From Saccoglossus kowalevskii (Eukaryota; Hemichordata; Enteropneusta; Harrimaniidae): DNA of 64,000 nucleotides. A program made the position numbers and the translations under genes. The stretch is taken from positions 144,154-208,153 of the forward strand of contig NW_003114958.1 in the NCBI RefSeq assembly GCF_000003605.2, written 5' to 3'. The notes beneath the pieces were generated by a model that saw only the letters and a list, made by a program, of their open reading frames with translations, ran no database searches and was not told the origin of the DNA. This document shows, piece by piece, positions 1 to 11,900 of this stretch (its first letter is position 1; every line of letters begins with the position of its first letter).

Positions 1-1951
1 TAGCTCGTAGCTCGAGGTCACGCATACCTAATCTTGGACAAATTAACTGCACTGAAATTTGATTGTTTGAAAACCTTGAGCATGTTTCGTTCTGTGTATA
101 GCGATCCAGGGAAACTGAACCATCGTGATTAATTAAAGGGCGGTAGTCGTCGCGCAGCGCGTGTTCGAATTCCATGCAAACAAACAATGTATATTACACG
201 CGTTGTATACGTCGCTATATCGAACAGGACGCGGCGCGGCGACCACCGCCTTTTATATGAAACTTAAACTATGATGACAATATTCAATTTGATCTCGGTC
301 ATTCTAGGTTTATTCATTTAGACTTGGTCATGAATTAAATTCAATGCTTTCTAACACAAGTTAATAAGTCGACTCATAGACCCCGAGTCTATGGTCGACA
401 TGATTATTTACTACAATTTTGACTACCTTCGCCGAACCATTGAGGGCGCGCTCGAATTAAACTGGAAATGCCCCTCCGTGAGTAGTCAGTCGCCCGTCAC
501 TATAGTGTACGTATATATATAGTTTTGCCTGCAGAACATTTATGCAGCAAGTACAGTTGAAATCTATATGAGTGGTTCTTGAGATAACAATTGCCCTAAA
601 ATGTTAAACGGTGATCTACCAAGTATAAATATGAATTAAGAAATACTTCTACATCGTTTTCTCGCGACTCACTAGACAATATGGTTTATAAAAACAGTAA
701 TTCCGGCCCAAGATGGGGATGTAGTCTTGTCATTGCAACCAATTAACACAGACACATTTCATGTCAATTCCATACACTGAGATTCGTCACGTGAGTCTGT
801 GTTCGAAAATAATCGGTATGATTCGTGCGAGGGCAACCGACGTTGTTACGCGGTGTTAAGTTTAGTGACCTCGAGCTACAAATCTATTTCAATCATTAAT
901 CACTCAAACTCATTCAGCGTCACATTGTTACTTGTGATTGCTATTTTAAAACATAAAACAAGACCACAGTAATTTTTTAGAGCCGTCAATGGGTGTTTAA
1001 TTTCAACACCTTTAATTTTGACCTTTAATTTCAAAACGCATAAGGAGATTCCTTGTGAGATGGTTCCGTTATATGCGTAAAAAAGAAAAAACATTCTCCA
1101 GCCTCCGATTCGTCAGAATGGTATCTATGGAAACATGTAAACTACGGCAGCGAAGTAGACGAATAATGAATCGCGAATCAATAAAAAAAATGAATGTCGA
1201 AGAATGACTTGACTGTGACTCATAACCAGCCTCAAAAGCGACCTTGTATAGGAACGTCGGCGATGCGTGGACTCGGCGCCTCGTGCCAACGCATTCCCTA
1301 AAAATAGTATTCCTGCAATAATTGGATACGATACTGTTCGCGTCATGATTGACATTTCAGATTTGTTTTAAACGAAGTTGCTCTGTAGAATTGCTACTTT
1401 GTTTTATAAATACATCATCCGGTTCACTAAGTTAAATATCCCATAATACAAAACTTTTAATATTAGAAATTAATTGTAAACAAAATTTCTCATTTGTTTC
1501 TGTGCCAATATTTTGAAAACTACACAAAAATATAGAGCAAGGAAATATCGATTGATCGATCCGTCGGGTCGATAACCTCCCCCTACCGACTTCTCGCGTT
1601 CCGACCGGGGTTACGCCTGAATACGAATAGCAATAAAATAACTCTGTATACAAGCCAATTGTTGATTGGCCGTTGAGACGTAAACAAAAGCTGGCCGGAT
1701 TTGTGTGTCAACAAGCATAAAGGTAGCTACCTATTGAAGTGCAAATTTGGAATGGCGATTGTTAAGTGGCCGATACAATGAAAATCCACGGCGTACACAC
1801 ACTGTGCAGTAATCGACAAGAACGGGGCAACGATATCTAAACTCGCGCCAAACCGGGGATTATGGCAGATATGTTTAAATCAATATGGGCGGCGTGAGCT
1901 GAAACGGACTTTCGTCGTCGACAACGATTGTGGGACGACTTGGGAGTTGCA
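1..1951. other. Upstream flank of gene A
   Basis: No coding exon is supported here on either strand. It holds one copy of the TTAA-flanked MITE (133-254). Near the end there is a possible proximal promoter for gene A: the stretch cgcgccaaa at 1844-1852 is the reverse complement of an E2F-type TTTGGCGCG core, about 100 bases before the first ATG. No TATA box is evident at a fitting distance. The E2F reading is inference from a short motif. Confidence 0.4.
133..254 (+). mobile_element. TTAA-flanked MITE, copy 1
   Basis: Member of the family described at 4457-4589. It starts TTAA-AGGGCGGTAGTCGTCGCGC and keeps the central run around aaacaatgtatattacacgc. Its 3' end (accaccgccttttat) is mutated, so the right-hand TTAA is lost. 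It lacks the short agtccc segment seen in the other copies. Confidence 0.75.
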
Positions 1952-2028
1952 ATGTATAGACAGAAGTTACAGCAGGGGAACAGAACATCGGACAGGGTGC
2001 AATCTTCTCCCGGTAACCTTAGAGATCG
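1952..2028 (+). CDS. Gene A exon 1 (start codon)
   Basis: It encodes 25 residues from ATG, MYRQKLQQGNRTSDRVQSSP and five more, and ends in phase 2 at the donor CG|gtcagt. An earlier donor, CCCG|gtaacc at about 2011, would give phase 1 and would not fit exon 2. The GTCAGT donor is not the commonest form, but the same form ends a well-supported exon at 58495. Confidence 0.6.
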
Positions 2029-5000
2029 GTCAGTGCTTACAAACAGGTAGGGACGGGGACGTTTTCTTTTTAATTACGGCGAAGACTACTGTGTATTCAC
2101 AAGCAATATAATGTATGTGGCCCACTGAACGACTGAGACAGGGGGTTCTATTTCAATCCGAGCACTGAGTATTAAAACAGGCAGGAATCAATGGGGAGTG
2201 CGTTGGGGTTTTGGTGTCAGAAAACCGGACATATTAGACTAAGTTTACCAACTGTGAAAACACGAGAAGGGGTTCTTTCAACTTTACTGACAAGAATATA
2301 CACAGTCGTTCGATTACGTGTGTTGATTTTGACAAGTACGTTAGAGACAGAGTTGGCCTCGTATCCAGCTGGACTCTCACGTACGTTTTTTGGAATATCT
2401 ATTAACAAGTCACGGTCCTGCCGTTGCGAACACAGTGACAAGCCAAGCATAGTCGTTCATTGTAAAGTGATACGCAAAACGAACACACTATTCCATTCGA
2501 AATTGGCGTTTGAGAATAAACCGTGCCGTTTTTAAGACAACTAACTGGCACGGTCTAGACGATGGGAAACTCCTAGACAATATCGGTAGCTCAGGATACG
2601 TCAAAATGACGTAATTGTGACAATCATTTCAATCATACAGGTCGTTTCGGTCGTGGTAGCAATGCGGCTGCCGTTTGGAGATATTTTGAGCGTGCATTTG
2701 GGACGCACCGCCATTTCATTACAAATCCAGAACAAGAGTCTGAACACAGAAGTAATGGAAACGTTGTCTCCACGCCACTGTACACACTCGTTATTTCATT
2801 TAGACGCACCCCGTATGTAAATACAATCATGGCAAATTCCGATGTCAGCCGTCCTCCTATACTATAACGAATGAGCCGCATTACGTCCAAACACTGTCCT
2901 AAATATCAACACACACCGTCAAAATACGCTCTTCTTGACAATAACACACCTACAACTTGTCTGGGAGCATACCCTCGTTTGCACGGTGGTAATGTAATGT
3001 AAACTTTTTGCCCGACTTACAAATTACGACACGCTGTTTATTTTATCTACGGTCTGTTTGTAGCCTGTATACGGTAATCCATTGAATGTCTGACAGCTGC
3101 CATGTAACAACACGAGAAAGTTGACTAGTTTTAACGATTGTTGTCGCGTGCTACTGAGTAACTCGCTGTGCAATGAAAGGCAGGGAACGCTAGTATGATA
3201 ATGTTTTAGAGATAGAATCGAAAATGTTCAGTCGCCTTTATTCACCAGTTTATTTCCTTATATTATTCACGTATGTAGATGCTACATTCCCTTCATACGG
3301 CTATATTGTGTATATCGTAATATATACACCCAATTATATGTCAAGCATAACCGTTCAGAGTTTTCAGGAAAATAAATATATGCACCGACTTGGTAGTGTT
3401 ATGATATTCACGTGTGTTATTTTGCTCTCTATAATTAAAACCATAACAATTAAACCATTATTCATTTTTTTTTAAATATTGCTGCCGGCGACAATTAGTA
3501 GTTAGTGGAGTGAGGACAAACTATGTTTCCAGTGGACGTGTGAGGTCATCGAGGTCGTGAGATAAGTTTCTTGTTCGCCCTCCGTGTACCCGCATTAATT
3601 ATAACACAGGCGCTTGACTATGATAGATGAATGATAATCATGTCAGGTTAATTATTTATTCTTCAATCATGAAAAAACAATACCCCTAAGACACTATTGA
3701 CGCTTTATTGTCTACTTTCATATACTTAATCGGGTATTTTTTATAAACTCTCCAATAACAAAAACTCTCTAGTTGTTACGCCCGGTGTCGTTTGTGACGC
3801 ACCGTGATTACAAACAGTTCACGTTTTGCGTTTTACTCTCCTCTCCGAAACTGTTCTCATTTCTCGATGTTGTTGGCTCCACAGAAACAAGAGCAAAGAT
3901 ACCGAATGGGAACTGCTGAGTGCCTGGGACATCGGTGACGATTCCGATGAGATTGGGGGATTAGGTAAGTGGACAAAGCCATGTATTTACAAAGATATGT
4001 CCTCGGCGATTGAGTTTGCCATAATGAAAAAAAACACCGTCCTATGGGAGTATCTGTGCTTCCAACCATAAAATGACAAAACGACCATATATACGTAGAG
4101 ATTAAGCTCCCAGAATGATTCGTTCTCCTCCCGATATAATCTACTAGATGATATGTACATGGTGTAGTACGGTTGTTGATAATACAGCTGCCAATCACGT
4201 TTGATCTGTTCGACCCCTAGCGATGTATTCAACAATAACATACATTGTTTACATGGTATTCGAACACGTACAGCGCGACGACCATCGCTCTTCACTATTG
4301 TAGAAGGGAGGCCTTTCCACGCACTCACTGTTGTACAGTTTGGCCAATGTTCAAAGTTTAAACATTAATATATAAATGTTCATTTTCAAGTTCTCCAAAC
4401 AACATTCTACTGCGTATGATACAATTATTAATTATAATTGTGCACATAATTATTATTTAAAGCGCGGTGGTCATCGCGCAGCGCGTGTTCGAATTTCATA
4501 TAAATAAACAATGTATTTTACACGCGTTATATACGTCGCTATGAGTCCCATATCGAACAGGACGCGGCGCGACGACTACCGCCCTTTAAGCTTTGTTTCT
4601 ATAGAACGCGAAGATAAAACATAATTTTTAGAAATAATAAGACAACAACAAATACTACTATTACGTTATGTATAGGCACAATCGTCTCACAAGTAGCGTA
4701 ACCCTAACCCTTATAGTTTTATACTATGGTACAGCACAATACTATTATACACGCAGTGTATGGATTTTTAAATAGGTTTCTACCTATAATGACTCAACGC
4801 ATGTTAGACACGCCTACCCCGTTGTCACAATACAACTAAACATACCCATCGTTGTCAGTGATTAATTAATTCATTTAGGGAATTCGGTCAGTAACGGTTC
4901 ATGCAATTACGCTGATTAATGCCGCGAAATAACGGATGAGTTGTATGCTGCAAACTCATCTGAATCGGTCGTAAAATGAATCCTAAGGAGATACAGAGAC

Positions 5001-8000
5001 TGATATTTGTTCGAACCATATATTATTTATAGGCACGTGTTATCGTGAATACGAATACGCCAAACAAGTTAAGGTCAACACGAGGATGCGTTTCCGTAAT
5101 TGTTAATACTACAATTCATTTTATGTGATTTCTCGCATAATATATTAAAGGGTTTTCACTTGATTTATTACAAAACAACGAAACCTTATATTTACATAGG
5201 GAAAACAAATTATATCAACTCAAATCGTATATGCCTTGAAGTAGGTATTCTGTTGGGTTGAGGAAAAATAAGATAATTTATGTTTCAATATCTGGGACTA
5301 TGACACTCGATAGAAGAAGTGGTGGCGTTTTAAACATATTTAAATTGATTATAATTGCCATGGTGATTTCACTGTGTTTATTCTAACTACATTCGGCATA
5401 CGAAGAGAATAATGTCATCATGGAACCGCGAAATCGCTACTGAGAAATTATTGATAATGAAAATAGGTCAGTATATAACCTGATCAAAGTTGCAGTGAAC
5501 GTCCATGTAATGCACATATTGACTTCGCGTGCCTCTGCAAGGTAGTCTGTAATCAGTCGCTACCATGATGATTCCAAAGATCGAGCATTGTAATATCTTT
5601 TTTTTTTATCAACCGCGCCCTCCAACGTGGAAGCACTTGTGTGACGTAGTAAAATTCTCAAATGCTGCACTGAAGTCTGTGGTGCCTGATCACCAAATTA
5701 AACATGTTCATTGTTTTAATCAAATAAGTACAGCCTCATTTATTTTAGGAGAATCCACTTCTGAATTCAATTTCAGGGTTGCGTTACATACGATTTCTTG
5801 AGAAGTCTCTCTTTAAAATTAATCTTTTTTTCAGGGTAATTAACATGACTATGCATGTCCTTTGTCAAGTTGGTCGAATTTACTGATTCTTGAAAACTAG
5901 AATATAAATAACGCCCGTTTTCATGAGACTCTGTAAAAGCATGTTATTTTAGATGTCACTAATTAGAATGGAGTATATTCTCACAATGAAATTATTGGCA
6001 CTTTATCTAATTCAGTTAATTCATGCATTGAGTTAAATTCGCTAAATTTAAAGTGTTTTGCAGTATTTGCCCCCTTCCCCCAAAAACACACACACGGAAC
6101 TGTTTGCTCAAATTACAGGTAGAGCATGAAGACTGAACACCAACTTGGTCGAAATACAACAAATATTATTATTGGTTTGGTCATTGACCGATTATCCCCT
6201 TGAAGAAGTCTATTCATGCAAGGAGACCAAGTTCATTGTTGTACACGCACAGATCTGCTGTATATTTATCTTCACATTCAAACCGTGTGTTCGCATTTTT
6301 AGAGTGTTTTTAAAATAAAGTAGCGCTACCCACTCGAAAAATCGTTGCTATGGTGATTACACGCATGCAGCAAATGTGATTCCATAATCCCTAGTTGCGC
6401 CACTTTTTTGTGACAAATCGTCTGAACTTTTTTTTTCAATAACGAATGTTTTATTCTTTTGATAGGTATTGTCTCATGGAACAAACGCAGCGCCAAACCC
6501 AAGCCAGGTACGGTGATTTTTTTTCGTTCGTATTTTGTTTTATATCAAAAGGTCATCATAGTGGTGCAAGGACACTCACATCACCCTCTGTTGTGATATG
6601 TTATGTCCCCGGCGAATTAGTATAACTATTATTATGTGGATTTAATGATTATACAATGAATCTACATGTAGGGGCTTGATCCCAGAGCGTTGCTACACTG
6701 GAATATCGGACAGGCCTTTTTGGCATCACCGCGCCATAATACTATTGTCGAAGTTACAAAAGAAGCGGACATTATTTCCAGCCCGTGCTTGTTTCATCGT
6801 ACGATTGATTCGCCATCGTTACTTCACGCGTGCATTTTTTGATTAATGAAATAAGAAAACATCTTGTTCAAACTCTTTTATTTAAATTAAGTCACCGCAA
6901 TGCACATTGGGGAAAATCTTATTACGCGATGATGGTCCTTATATCGCTCCGAGTGCAAGTGATTTTCGAGCACTCTTTTTTTTTCTATTGCCTTGGAAAT
7001 CGCAGCGAGTCGTAGCGACTGTTTCTAAGTAGTCATGGTCGTAATCCAATCTTGTCCGATCTGCGAAACAGGTAACTATTGAATCCCAAAGTGCCCTATG
7101 ATTATATAATATTTAGTAGACCTGAACACGACGCCAATGTCAATCGATAGTAGACAATTTGTTATTAATGTGTTGTCCATGCGCTGCGAACCGTTCTATA
7201 TAGAAACATCAAACACCGTGTCGTTTACACGCATGCGTATTAGAAATATCGACACCATTAATAACTTTCATTACGGAAGTACAAATTGCCATTAGACTGA
7301 ACAATTTCCGGTTCCGCTTTCTTTTTTATTGAAACATAATTGTGAGTAGTTTTTTATTTCATATATCTGCCCTTCCTATTCAGTATCTTTGTCAATTATT
7401 ATAAACATGCTCACTAACTGTACTGCTCGACTGTTCTTTTGGCGATATATTGAGCACAAACCCTGGTAACCACCTGTTGCTATGCAATCTACTCGGTAAC
7501 AGGGGCTCTTTCAACTATTTACAGTTAACTACACCTGTAATGCGAACAGAGGAATAATTGTTACTATGGAAACCGTATACACGTGTAAACAGTTTGATGT
7601 GAAGTCAGACCGTGAAGTTGTATCAGCAACTTTCCTTGCCAAATTGCGCCACGTTTCTTGGACGCCATCTTGAATGGTAGTCACGTGTTGCGAAATTTAC
7701 TACAACAACGCAATCAGTTTCCGAAGAATTAGGTGAACACTTGGCGCCTGATCTGACATAAATATTTAATCTCTCTCTCTTTTCCCAACACCGAGTCAAA
7801 AATTATGTCTCATAGAATATGCTAGGCCAATACACGACACGGGTAAATAATATCATGTTAAGTAAATAAGAATATTGATTTTGAAGGTAAAACTTCTTCC
7901 ACGGGGGAGGGGAGATTCCAGGGGAAAATGCTTTTAAAAGAACACACACACCTCAATGGAGGAAGCAAAAAACGACAACATCGTGTCAATAAAAAATACT

Positions 8001-11000
8001 CGAAAATGAAACTGTTCTACTTTTGCCATATCCGAACGGGTAGCCGAAGCAGTCGCAAATCTGTCGTTCTCAGGCTGTCCAAAGCGGCAATGTGAATACA
8101 TTGTGTGTGTTTTTAGCATGACCAAATAATTTGCATTCGATACTGTATTTTCATAAAATAATTAGAAAGTGATTTTTCTTGCACCGTGACATATTGCACC
8201 ATTCGTTCAATAGATCACTGAACAAAAATATACATGATTGCGAATGTTGGCAGACAAAATAAAAATTTATAAAATACAATATCAAGCATAAATGTTCAAA
8301 AAATACTCTGAGTATACCACATCGCCATTTTAAACAAACAATCTTAACCATTCATTGACAAATATTTGTTTTTTTTTTATTCACCATTCGTTGGCTTGAA
8401 ATCTGATAAACAGTGCGCGAAATCACTCATGCAGCCATAGATCCTGTTCAGACTGTTTAACATTTTGATTTCCATCAAAAAAACAAAGACCTGGCGATAC
8501 AAATATGCATTATATACATTGACCCGTGCTAACACTACATCCCTTTTATGAATAAATCACTCGCTCATGCCCACCCGTAGATCACGTATCGTGACCGCCG
8601 TGTTTATCTAGTACGATACGGTTCGTACCTTGACTGACATTTATTGCCACACCTTATCAGCCGTAACTCGGAGAAACGATTCACAGACAGCATCGAGCAT
8701 GAGAATGTGCCCCAGACGTACAAGCATCAATAAATAAAACATTTATATTAGAGTTAGTGGTCCGTGTCTTAGTACCTGGTCGGACGTATAGTGTGGCAGT
8801 TCACTGAATACTCCAGGAACTTACTCAGTAATAACTCCCGGTATATTGTACATCCAGACTTCAAGTTCAATGTATATGTACGAATTACATATCTGGCTGT
8901 GGATATTTCGTATTTACATTGTATTTCGTCATGTTCTTTGCAATGCGGTACTTGGTAGTAACATGGAACTATAAACCCCTTATAGTTCCATGGTAGTAAC
9001 AAATATGTATTGTTTAAAACAAATTTATGGGGTTCAGTCTCATTTGATATTTTGTCCGAATATGAAAACGAATACGCCATCTCGTTTATCCTCGTTCACA
9101 GGTAGTCGAGATGTGACCACTAAAATAGTTCTTCTAATATTTATTGATCAAATGACGATTTGGCAGGTAACTAGTGGATTTGAAACACCGCGAGCTGCGG
9201 TCAAATTCCAATGTAGGGGCGCAGAGACATAAGCGAACATGATAACATATTTGTTTTATTTTATTTTATTTTATTTTATTTTATTTTATTTTATTTTATT
9301 TTATTTTATTTTATTTTAGTTTAGTTTAGTTTAGTTTAGTTTAGTTTAGTTTAGTTTAGTTTAGTTTAGTTAGTTTACTAAGTAGTTTAGTTTAGTTTAG
9401 TTTAGTTTAGTTTAGTTTAGTTTAGTTTAGTTTAGTTTAGTTTAGTTTAGTTTAGTTTAGTTTAGTTTAGTTTAGTTTAGTTTAGTTTAGTTTAGTTTAG
9501 TTTAGTTTAGTTTAGAAACCCGTACAAACTTCTGAGGCAAAATTCATATTGATGGTTGTCAGTTTGACAGCATTCTACAATAGGTTTATCTGACAACTTT
9601 TCGATGTTTAAAGTGAGAAAAAATGTCTGATATTTTGACATCAAACTGCGTTACTGTAACATGCGCATACTTCATCCTCAAATTACATCTTCAAGCGCGA
9701 GTATTTGAAACAAATCGCAACTGCCAAACAATATCGGTTTCCCTCGAGGGTCCACCGTGTAGTAACTTTTTATCGTCGTGTATCGATAACCGACATAGAT
9801 AATACATGCACCTCTTTACACCCGACATCCTGTTATACCGCTCTATCACCTTGGTGTTTATAGTGGCTACCATTCAATTGTGTTTTTGAAATACTTGCCT
9901 TTAACACGCTTGGCTTCAGTTTCAAAAAGTCCAACACAATAACAAGACATACGCTTACTATGTCAAAAGAGGCGAAACGTTTTTATTACTAACTGGAGAT
10001 CGGATAACCTTGTTAAAACTACATCGCCTTGAATCGGCCTGGAATTGACACCTTTAAAAGTTTATTGTTTAGAGTCACGGTGCCAAAATAAAACGACCGG
10101 GGGGCCTTGGTAATAGAATATGAACACTGACACATTTGGAATAAATGCCCCTCTTTGTTCCGATTATCGACTTTATTTCTTTAGACAGAGATAGGTGGTT
10201 TTATTGTTGTCGGGGTGTAGATGGTTCACCTATTAACCCCAAGTATCCTGCGTGTTTCGTCTTCAGTGTACGTAAACGACCTGGCAACGAAATGGACAAT
10301 GCTACTCGTCAAGTGATGTTCGAGGCCACGTTAAACAGAATTCTGTTGATGTTAATTGTAACGGGAAACATAAAATGTGTTACTTTCAGCAGAAGGTTAA
10401 GAGCGAACTTCGTTCTCAGTGGCTTGCTTTAACCCCTGACGTGTTGGAGTTCTTCAAAATGCTTCAAATTACATGCTGTTTTGTCACGTCGATGGAAACG
10501 TCGATAAAAAAATGGTAATTGCATATCGAACACGATATGGCCGGGTGGAACGATGCACTAAGCGGTGTATTATCACCAGACAAATGATTACACATATTAT
10601 GGTTCCCATATTCTAACATGTTTGTGTAATCCGTCGTAGCCCCGATAATCATTCAAATCAGAATTATTTTGCAGTGTATACCCACGCCTTCATGGGAGTG
10701 ATATGGCCTTGATACCACAGAGGCGTGTTTTGTGATAAAGTCAACGCGATAAAACGGTTAATCGCAAAATCGATAGCCGATTACTGTGCAGAATTCCAGC
10801 GATTCCAATGTAAAGTATGCAGTATTAGGAACGTGTTATTTTCTTATGAGAGAGGCTAGTTATTTTGTTTTTACTCAACGCGTAAATTCTAATGAGCCCC
10901 CCCCCCCTCCCCTCGTATAAAAATATCAACACAGGGTGCCCACACATAACAACACTTTAAAACATTGTGACCCCTACCTAACTATTTCAGCGTTTTTCAA

Positions 11001-11786
11001 CCATCAACTATATTTTGTTACTGGGTATGCCTTGAGACCATTAAAACATGAAATGAGTAAATTTCGTCTACACTTTTAAAACTTTATGATGTACTTGTAG
11101 TACTAGTAACTAGTTATGTAGATTATGATTTGAAACATTATGCAATTAAGTAGGTACTAGTAGTATAAATAACAACATACCCAAATGTTATGCACGTGTA
11201 TTCTAGTAAATGTTCAAACTATGTCACATTTTGAGTTTGAATAGTACATCGTATGTACTAGTAGTTTGCTCTAATAGACCATTTTCCGTTCACTGCGAGA
11301 ATCACGCGTTATGCGTGAAATCGAACGTAAAAACAGGACAAACAAAGGTCATAGCGTCGTAGTCGCGTCAAACATCGCGTGGGATTCGACAAACGCGAAG
11401 TATTTTGGGGGACATTTCCATGCTTAATAATGCTTAATATCATTTGATGATAGGCAATTTTGATTAAGTAAGGGTATTCGGAAGCAATATTCCTCTGTCG
11501 AAGATCGGCCGGTCGATGTGAGTTACGAAATAAAGAAATTCTAGTTCAAAATCAAATCGTTCGATTTTTGCGGTAGACGTTCGACGCGCGTTTTTCATAC
11601 ATCTCGCGAGATCTCGCAATTGTACGGAAATTCCCCTATTGAAGAGATAAATGAAAGACGAAAACTGCTGCTTGCCGCTATATTTCCTGTATTTAAACGA
11701 GTTTTTCTATTCTTTTTTGATGTCAAAAAAAAAATTAAAGCTGCAGAGTTGTCGAGTCGAAGTTTGAAGCCTCAACATGTACTCAT

Positions 11787-11843
<57 letters not shown>

Positions 11844-11856
11844 ACAATTTGGGGCA

Positions 11857-11900
<44 letters not shown>

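Larger units (their letters stand above)
3965..6465 (+). other. Gene A intron 2
   Basis: It contains a degenerate inverted MITE relic (about 4165-4300) and an intact MITE (4457-4589). Nothing else is supported. Confidence 0.4.

Noticed and set aside
2191-2535. 114-codon plus-strand open frame in gene A intron 1
   Set aside because: It starts at an ATG but has no splice context, no recognisable domain and an overlapping minus-strand open frame of similar quality.
9101-9165. Splice-flanked open stretch (SRDVTTKIVLLIFIDQMTIW) as a gene A exon
   Set aside because: Good acceptor and donor, but it changes phase from 1 to 0, while exons 3 and 4 already join in phase 1. Including it would break the frame without a further unseen exon.
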